Source: Miscanthus floridulus (taxonomy: Eukaryota; Streptophyta; Magnoliopsida; Poales; Poaceae). Taken from it: a stretch of 64,000 bases of DNA. Location of the stretch: contig NC_089581.1 in the NCBI RefSeq assembly GCF_019320115.1, forward strand, positions 66,358,033-66,422,032. Direction: 5' to 3'. How positions within the stretch are numbered: the stretch's first letter is position 1; each line of letters begins with the position of its first letter. This document shows, in pieces, positions 57,795 to 64,000 of this stretch. Below the pieces are notes generated by a model that was not told the DNA's origin, made no database searches, and saw nothing but the letters and a program-made list of their open reading frames with translations. Made by a program: the position numbers and the translations under genes.

Positions 57795-58238
57795 GAGAGC
57801 CTAAGATTTAATGGCGGTACGAGGGATGTACCTCATGTCATGGCCCATGAGTTCGAGTGCCCACTTAGAGATTCATCCTGTGGCATCGTGGTTGTGGACG
57901 ATGTCCTCGAGCAGGTATGAAGTGACAACCATGACTTCGTGGTCAGTGAAGTAGTGCAGGAGCTTCCGGGTCACCATCAGCACGGTGTATAGGAGTTTTT
58001 GAACCTGGGGGTATCGGACCTTGGGGTCAGTGAGTACTTCCCCGACAAAGTATATGGGCCGTTGGACCTTAAGGTAGTGTCCTAGCTCCTCCCTTTCGAC
58101 GACCAGTGTGGCGCTTACCACATTGTTGCTGCCCGTGATGTAGAGAAGAAGGGGTTCTCCCTGTTCGGGAGCGACGAGGATTGGGGCTGATGTCAGGGAC
58201 GCTTTGAGGCTCTCCAGAGCCTGCTAAGCCTCCTTAGT
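57795..58238 (-). pseudogene. First RNase H domain of element 3, broken
   Basis: The frame 58121-57873 carries the family pattern RPIYFVGEVLTDPKVRYPQVQKLLY followed by a TDHEVMVVTSYLLEDI-like block. This first RNase H of Tat elements is usually degenerate. Stops on both sides separate it from RT and from the second RNase H. Confidence 0.72.
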
Positions 58239-59130
58239 CTAGATGAAAGTGTCTGTCTTTTTTAGGAGCTTGTAGAGTGGCATCCCCCATTTGCCAAGCC
58301 AAGAGATGAATCGGCTTAGGGCAGCCAGACAGCCGGTGAGCCTTTGCATGCTCTTGACGTTGCGTATGGGGCCCATGTTGGAGATGGCCGTGATTTTTTT
58401 GGGGTTGGCCTCGATGCCGCGCTCGGACACAATGTATCCTAGTAGCTTCCCCTTCGGAACCCCAAAAACACATTTTTTGGGATTCAGCCTGATGTTGAAT
58501 CTTCGGAGGTTTGCAAACAATGCAGCCAAGTTTGCAATTAGATCATAGGCTTGAGCCATTTTGACCACTATGTCATCAACATAGACGGCAATCGTTGGTC
58601 TCGGCCGCTCGGCTTGATCAGGCTGATCGAGTAGGTCGATTTGGTCAGCGAAACATTGCTGCATGCACCTTTGATAGGTGGCGCCAGCGTTCTTCAAGCC
58701 AAAAGGCATGCTCACATAGCAGTATGAACCATACGGGGTGATGAACGAGGTTGTGAGCTGATTGGACTCTTTCATCGTGATCTGGTGATAGCCCGAGTAG
58801 GCATCTAGAAAGGAGAGGATCTTGCAACCCGAGGTGGAGTCGACTATCTGGTCTATGCGCGGCAAAGGGAAGTGATCCTTTGGATATGCTTTATTGAGGC
58901 CAGTATAATCAACGCACATTCTCCACTTCCTAATCTTCTTTTTAACAAGAACAGGATTGGCAAGCCAGTCGGAGTGGAATACCTCTCTGATGAATCTGGC
59001 TACCAGGAGTTTGGCAATCTCTTCGCCTATGGCCTCACGTCTCTTGTTATCGAAGCGATGTAGATGCTGCTTGGCGGGCTTCGAGCCTGGGATGAGGCAT
59101 AGTGCGTGCTTGGCGACCTCCTACGGTATG
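58239..59130 (-). pseudogene. Reverse transcriptase of element 3
   Basis: The frame opens upstream of the ATG at 58919, with REVFHSDWLANPVLVKKK. It then reads MCVDYTGLNKA, PLPRIDQIVD, SFLDAYSGYHQI, MPFGLKNAGATYQR and the catalytic AVYVDDIV, then PKKCVFGV and LLGYIVSERGIEANP. It copies the RNA genome into DNA. The RT core is open over about 290 codons. A TAG lies near 58229, directly after it. Confidence 0.88.
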
Positions 59131-59350
59131 CCTGGCATGTCAGAAGGCTGCCATGCGAAGACATCGCGATTGGTGTGTAGGAAGTCAAAGAGCCTGCATT
59201 CCTATTTGGCTGAGAGCTAGGTCTCGATCCACGCCATCTTGGTTGGGTCGCCTTGGTTTCCTCAAGCGAGCAGAAGGCCGTCGAGGAGGTTGGTTTGTTG
59301 CAGTCTAGGACTGCCAGGGTCGATGACTCCCTGAGCAGTGGGAGCTCAGA
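59131..59350 (-). other. Linker between protease and RT of element 3
   Basis: Minus-strand polyprotein sequence with several stops. No separate gene. Confidence 0.5.
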
Positions 59351-59962
59351 CTAGTTGACGACCACGATGGCGAGCTCAAAATGCTCACGGTCGCACATGA
59401 AGGCGTGCGAGAAGGCGCTACGTATGGTGATGACATCGTTTGGTCCCGGCATCTTTAGCCTGAGGTAGGTGTAGTTGGGGATTGCCATGAATTTGGCGTA
59501 GCATGGCCGCCCCAAGATAGCATGGTAGGACCCTAGAAAGTCCACCACTTCAAAGATGAGGACCTCTGAGCGGAAGTTGGCTCGATTGCTAAATGTGACA
59601 GGCAGATCGATCTGCCCGAGTGGGTATGCCTGAGCTCCCAGGATCACCCCATGGAAGGGAGAACCCGCCAGGCAGAGTTCCGACCGAGGGATGCGCATGG
59701 CGTCGATGGTGTCGACGTAGAGGATGTTGAGGCCGCTGCCTCCGTCCATCAGCACCTTGGTGAGGCGCTTCTTGTGGACGATGGGGTCGACGACGAGCGA
59801 GTAGCGTCTCGGTCTCACGACGTGGGAGGGATGGTCCCTCTGATAAAAGGTGATTGGAGATTCTGACCAGCTAAGGAAGAAGGGGATGGCTATCTCGACG
59901 GCGCATGCCTCCCTATAGCGCACCTTGTGCTGGCGTTTTGTCTAGATGGCATCGGACCCACC
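59351..59962 (-). pseudogene. Aspartic protease of element 3
   Basis: LMDGGSGLNILY carries the DGG form of the active site usual in Tat elements. AILGRPCYAKFMAIPNY follows and closes the domain. The frame is continuous upstream with the end of gag (CIMIFGGSDAI, then a TAG near 59943). Confidence 0.82.
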
Positions 59963-61532
59963 GAAGATCATGATGCATTCCTCAGGGTCGGGGAAGCCGT
60001 CTCCATCCTTGCCTGTCGCGCCTCCTTTCTTGGCTGCTGCCTCTTTGCCGTCTCCTTCTTTTGGCCTGCCGGCCTATCGGAGGAAACATTTGAGGAGCTC
60101 ATAGTCCTTGTAAAGGTGTTTGATGGGGTAGGCGTGGTTGGAGCATGAACTATCCATGAGTTTTTTTGAAGTGGTCAGGCAGTCCCTGTTGGGGCTGCTT
60201 GCCCGTGCGATTAGCCGCGGTGACCAATGCGTTGTTGTTAGATCGGCGCCGATCCTTTTTGTTCTTTTTGCCCCTCTGTGTGGAGGGGCCCTCGTCTTGG
60301 TCTGTGCGCTTGGCCTTGCCTTTGTCTCGGCCTCCATTGAAGACCGCTCTGACTGCCTCCTCGCCGAAGGTGTGGTTAGTGGCGACGTCAAGTAGGTCAC
60401 GGGTGGTACGGGGCTTTAGGCATCCAAGCTTGTGGATCAGGGACTCACAGGTTGTCCCAGAGAGGAATGCGCTGATGACATCTGTGTTGACGACATCAGG
60501 GAGAGAGTTGCATCATTGGGAGAACCTGCGGATGTAATCCCGTAGGGACTCATTGGGCTCCTACTGGCAACTCTTGAGGTCCTAGGAGTTTTCAGGGCAG
60601 ACATACATCCCCTAGAAATTTTCAACGAAGACCCTCTTGAGTTCCACCCAGTTGCGGATGCTGTTGTGCGGGAGGAATTCAAGCCATGCCCGAACATGTT
60701 CCCTCACACAAATGGGGAGATACTGAATGATGAAATAGTCATCATCCACCCCTCCGGCTCGGCAGGTGAGCCGGAAATCTTCGAGCCAAATACCAAGGTT
60801 TGTCTCCCTAGTGTACTTGGTGATGTTGATGGGTGGTTAGAAGCGCTGCGGGAATGGCGCTCTCCAGATACGCCGGTCAAAGGCCCATGGTCTTGGGATC
60901 TTAGGGCTAGGACTCTGGTCGTCTAGCCGGTGATCGTGCCTGGGGCGTGTTTCACCGCTCCCCTCGATGGTTTGGCCAAGATCTATGTTGCCTGCCCTCA
61001 CCGTCGCTCGGTGGATGTCATCATTATGCTAGGCTCGATGCCGATTGCTGATGATGCTACGAGCATCTTGGGGCGGTCTGGGTTGTTCGCGTATCGACGG
61101 TTGGTGTAGAGTAGGCGCCAGGTCAGACCATGGCACAGTCACTGCCTCCTGAGCCACGCTTGGCGGTTGTAGCGGCGAGCGGATGGAGTGATCCGTCTGA
61201 TGCGTCCCCACTCCCCTGGTGGGGAGAGAGGGCGTGTGTCGGGGTCATGACATGGAGCTTTCCGCCTATTGAACGGCGGTGGCTTCTACCAGCGCCCGGA
61301 GATTTCGGTAGACCGCCCGCTCCTGGGGGTCGATGGGCTCAGGAAAGCCGCGCAGAAGCATTGCCGCAACGACGATGTTCTAGCTAGCTCGAGCGAACTG
61401 TGGGGGGTCATTCCCCTCGTTCATGATGTCACGCTGGACCTGGTGGGCATGACCCCGGGCGCTGCCCGCCGGGTCATGCGCATGGGGCGCAACGTGCTGC
61501 ATCGAGCACGCCGGCGCATGCGGCGGCTGGTG
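59963..61532 (-). pseudogene. gag of element 3, main domain and C-terminus, broken
   Basis: Around 60890-60400 the minus strand carries the gag capsid domain (LRDYIRRFSQ, NSLPDVVNTDVISAF, then LLDVATNHTFGEEAV). A basic linker follows and then a C-terminal NHAYPIKHLYKDYELLK block (about 60150-60080). A frameshift lies near 60160 and several TAG stops interrupt it. The GC-rich linker 60900-61530 shows no domain. Confidence 0.72.
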
Positions 61533-62132
61533 CTACCACCATTGCCGTAGCTCCTCGGCATGCCCTTGTGTGAGCGTGAGGGGCCCCGCAAGCGGGTCTA
61601 GAGGGGTGTGAGTCTGCACTGACTCCGCTACCACCGGCTGCTGTCCTAGAGCATCCGCCATAGCGCACTCCCGGGACAAACGGTGGCTAGGCACCATGTC
61701 GCCAATGCTGGAGCCATCACTCTCAACATTGTCATCCATGAGGTTGAGGAAACAGGTGGGATCGTAGCTCGCCATCCCCATGAATTCGGATATGAGAGGG
61801 GGTGGCACCAGCATTTTCTGGAGCCCCTGGGTGTACGCGTCTGCAGAGGACGTGAGGCCGTAGGGGAATCGATCATATGGCAGTCGCGGGGGGGACAACA
61901 ATGTCCCTCCAGATAATTGGCGGAATATAGTAAATAGTGAGTAAATTATAGTATGTACATTACTCACAGTAGGGTTTGAGCAGAGAGTCTGCTCGGAATG
62001 AAGCGCAGATGCCTCATCGTTGAAGTCGTCATGCGTCCCGAAGCCGATGGAGGGTGTCCCTCCGACGGGCGCCGAAACAAGTGCCTCCTCATGGAGGTGT
62101 AGTACACCGAGCCGGTCGGTGATGAAGTCCAA
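61533..62132 (-). pseudogene. N-terminal part of gag of element 3
   Basis: A 199-codon open frame typical of the start of Tat/RIRE2-like gag in grasses: FITDRLGVLHLHEEAL, PSIGFGTHDDF, RLPYDRFPYGLTSSAD and MGMASYDPTCFLNLMDD. It begins about 200 bases after the primer site. The frame stops before the capsid domain. Confidence 0.72.
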
Positions 62133-62310
62133 GCTTGCAAAGAGGAAGGCCTAGGACGGCTCAAAGATGGGTGGAACCCACATCCCAATAGGTGGGTGTG
62201 TGGGAAACTCTAGTGAGCCAAAACGAATCGTATCGTTTGAGCCCACCATGGCGAAGGTGGTGGAAAAGTGGGCCATCCGATGACCAAAAAGTGTTGAACA
62301 TACAACGTCT

Positions 62311-62328
62311 TCCCCACGGACGGCGCCA
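62311..62328 (-). other. Primer-binding site of element 3
   Basis: On the minus strand TGGCGCCGTCCGTGGGGA begins two bases after the LTR end. This is the usual primer site of Tat-type elements. The tRNA is not identified with certainty. Confidence 0.75.
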
Positions 62329-62330
62329 AC

Positions 62331-63597
62331 TGTCGGTGCAGAAAGTGACCAACAAGTAAATATTTGTAGTTTTGTTGTACATTGTGATCGGAGGTGGCCT
62401 AGCACTCAATGACATAGGGTTTATACTGGTTTAGGTAGCGTGCCCTACATCTAGTTTGAGTCGGTCCGTGACTTTATTCCTGAACCTAGGTGCTCAAGGT
62501 TTGTTATGGGGTTACAAACGAGAAGGAGAAAGATGGGGGGTACAAGAGGTCTGGTCGGACTCTGGTCAAAAGGGCCGAGAGTGACGGGGAGCGTCGCTAT
62601 GAGCTAAGTGTTCAAGCATGAGCTTGAGGTTCGAACCTGGCGGTTCTGTGGTTGTGAACTAGTGAACTTGATCGATCTAATGAATCTGAATTGACCTGAA
62701 TGTTGGGAGAGAGTGCATCCCCTTTTATAGATGAAGGCGATGGCCTTACAAGTGAGAGGGAGAGAGTATGTATACTTCTAAGCCTTGTTGCCCATGCCGT
62801 CAGGTACAGGATGATAGTAGGCGCCCACAACATTGTTGGATGTCAGATGCACGTGGGAGGTTGCGTCGTTTTATTCGGGTATGGCAGATGTCGGTACATG
62901 TTGTACTGTTGATGCACAAAGGCATGTGAGGGGTTTAACCATGTTTACTTGGTATGGTAAATGACGGCGCCCACAGCACTGTCGATGCCCAGAGGCATGT
63001 GGGGGGGAGCCTTACCGTATGGGAGTTAACGGCGCCCACAATACTATAGGGGGAAATGTCGGCGCCTACAACACTGTTTAGGCTCTGATGTGCTAGGGAG
63101 CCTGTAGAGTACTATTTCTATAAGTGTACAGGGTATGGTCCCTAGTATCGTAGATTGACTTGTGCACCCTTCCTTACTTTTTCCATCCGTTTCCTAGTCT
63201 TTACCGAGCGGGCGTCCCTAGTCGGTTGGTCCCATTCGGCTTTGATTGCGCCAGTCGGAGAAGAGTAGTGAGCAGGGTTTTGGTGCATCCCCGCTCAGAG
63301 ACGTGGGTTAGAGTTGGAAGTAGTGCTTTGGCCAGGCCTTTTGATCAAAGTGGCCATCTAGGGGTGGGCTAGAGACCGAAGTGAGCGCTCTGGTTGGAGA
63401 GGCGGGCCGGAGTCAAAAAATGGGTGCTGTTCCTCTTTGGCCTAGCCTTCCGGTTGGTGGTTGGATCGCTTTTCTGGCCTATCATTTAGGCACTTGGGCC
63501 AGCCCATGAGTTATGCGTTGTTTGCAATGCTGCCTGCTAGGCCGATGCTTTGTTGGGAAGCCAGTACTCGAGGGACCCTGGGTTTATGAACCCGACA
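62331..63597 (-). repeat. 5' LTR of element 3 (right copy, 1267 bp)
   Basis: Pairs with 51256-52521 over its whole length. In element orientation it opens TGTCGGGTTCATAAACCC and closes CTGCACCGACA. A TATA box (TATAAAAGGGG, minus strand) lies at about 62718-62728. Confidence 0.92.
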
Positions 63598-64000
63598 AGT
63601 TTCATTCAACTGTAGTGGGCTATATAAGCAATGACTTCGATGTGAACGAGTTTGAATAGGAAGAGGAGTAGGAGGAGAAGGACAGGATCGGTGATGTAGT
63701 TAGCAGTGATTCAGACGATTCTAATGATGACCAAGGAGGTACAGATGTTATGCCAACACCGGTTGATGCCATGCCAGTACCGGTTCATACTATGCCATTA
63801 CCAGTACCAACTGAGGTTTTGCATGGTATCCAGGCTCAGGGTAGACTAGTCACAGATTTGGCATCAGATGATACCCCCTATGATTCATGGGCCAAAATTA
63901 GCGAAGTGTAGCAGTATGTTCCACCACCACCTTACACAGCGACTGAGCTTGAGCAACTAAGGTCAATGAACATACCTTTCAGGGGCGTTTTGAACTATAG
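63598..64000 (+). pseudogene. Mutator-like transposase, continuation after element 3
   Basis: After the duplicated AGTTT the MULE frame goes on: STVVGYISNDFDVNEFE, an acidic stretch with many D and S, then repeats of MPTPVDAMPVPV type, and PPPPYTATELEQLRSMNIPF at the end of the window. TAG stops lie at 63657, 63669 and 63909, each explained by one CAG-to-TAG change. The catalytic domain lies beyond the window. Confidence 0.8.

Larger units (their letters stand above)
51251..63602 (-). mobile_element. Element 3: Tat-lineage Ty3/gypsy element with AGTTT target duplication
   Basis: A whole reverse-strand element (51256-63597) inside the MULE gene. AGTTT flanks it at 51251-51255 and 63598-63602. 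In element orientation: LTR, TGGCGCC primer site, gag, protease (DGG type), RT with YVDD, two RNase H domains, integrase without chromodomain, a long spacer with tandem repeats, LTR. The second RNase H and long 3' spacer mark the Tat lineage (RIRE2/Retand-like). LTRs differ at many more sites than those of element 1, so it is older. Coding regions are decayed. Confidence 0.93.

Noticed and set aside
61533..62132. A separate host gene of 199 codons
   Set aside because: It lies between the primer site and gag of element 3 and carries the gag N-terminal pattern of Tat elements.

Overview
This window looks like nuclear DNA of a grass, most likely a panicoid of the Sorghum/Saccharum/Miscanthus type. 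It has spliced genes, plant Ty3/gypsy, Ty1/copia, L1 LINE, Mutator and MITE families of grass type, and a plant lectin receptor kinase. The species is an inference.

Layout. 1-11027: a Tekay/Del-type chromovirus (element 1) whose 5' LTR is cut by the window edge; one long gag-pol frame with four TAG stops. 11028-14745: the front half of a reverse-strand Ty1/copia element (one 2.4 kb LTR, primer site, broken gag). 14746-about 16260: the back end of a short chromovirus (integrase, chromodomain, start of the 3' LTR). 16413-25329: the one intact-looking host gene, 13 coding exons, predicted 638 aa, joining a phosphoglycerate-kinase-like domain to a plastid-type TrmB tRNA (guanine-N7) methyltransferase domain. 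25547-27606 (minus): an L-type lectin receptor kinase, convergent with the previous gene and broken by one 8-bp near-duplication. 29075-48455: an L1 LINE copy split by a second, more decayed Tekay-type element (element 2, 29405-44886) and a reverse-oriented LTR fragment (44887-47606). 48730-49551: a second 5'-truncated LINE with a perfect 15-bp target duplication. 50821-64000: the start of a Mutator-like transposase gene, split by a complete reverse-strand Tat-lineage gypsy element (element 3, 51256-63597) with a perfect 5-bp target duplication, AGTTT.

How the parts relate. About 80 percent of the window is transposon, nested at least two deep. The two host genes sit in a roughly 11 kb island between retroelement blocks. 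All retroelement coding regions are broken by stops, frameshifts or lost catalytic residues, and the stops are mostly TAG, which fits C-to-T decay at methylated CHG sites.

The most interesting items are the PGK-TrmB fusion gene, with a PGK half that seems to have lost its catalytic motifs and with two possible in-frame first exons; the extra coiled-coil/acidic ORF upstream of gag in both Tekay elements; and splice-acceptor-like CAG sequences at the starts of that ORF and of gag, with a consensus splice donor in the LTR of element 1. All calls come from reading the sequence; no database search was run.
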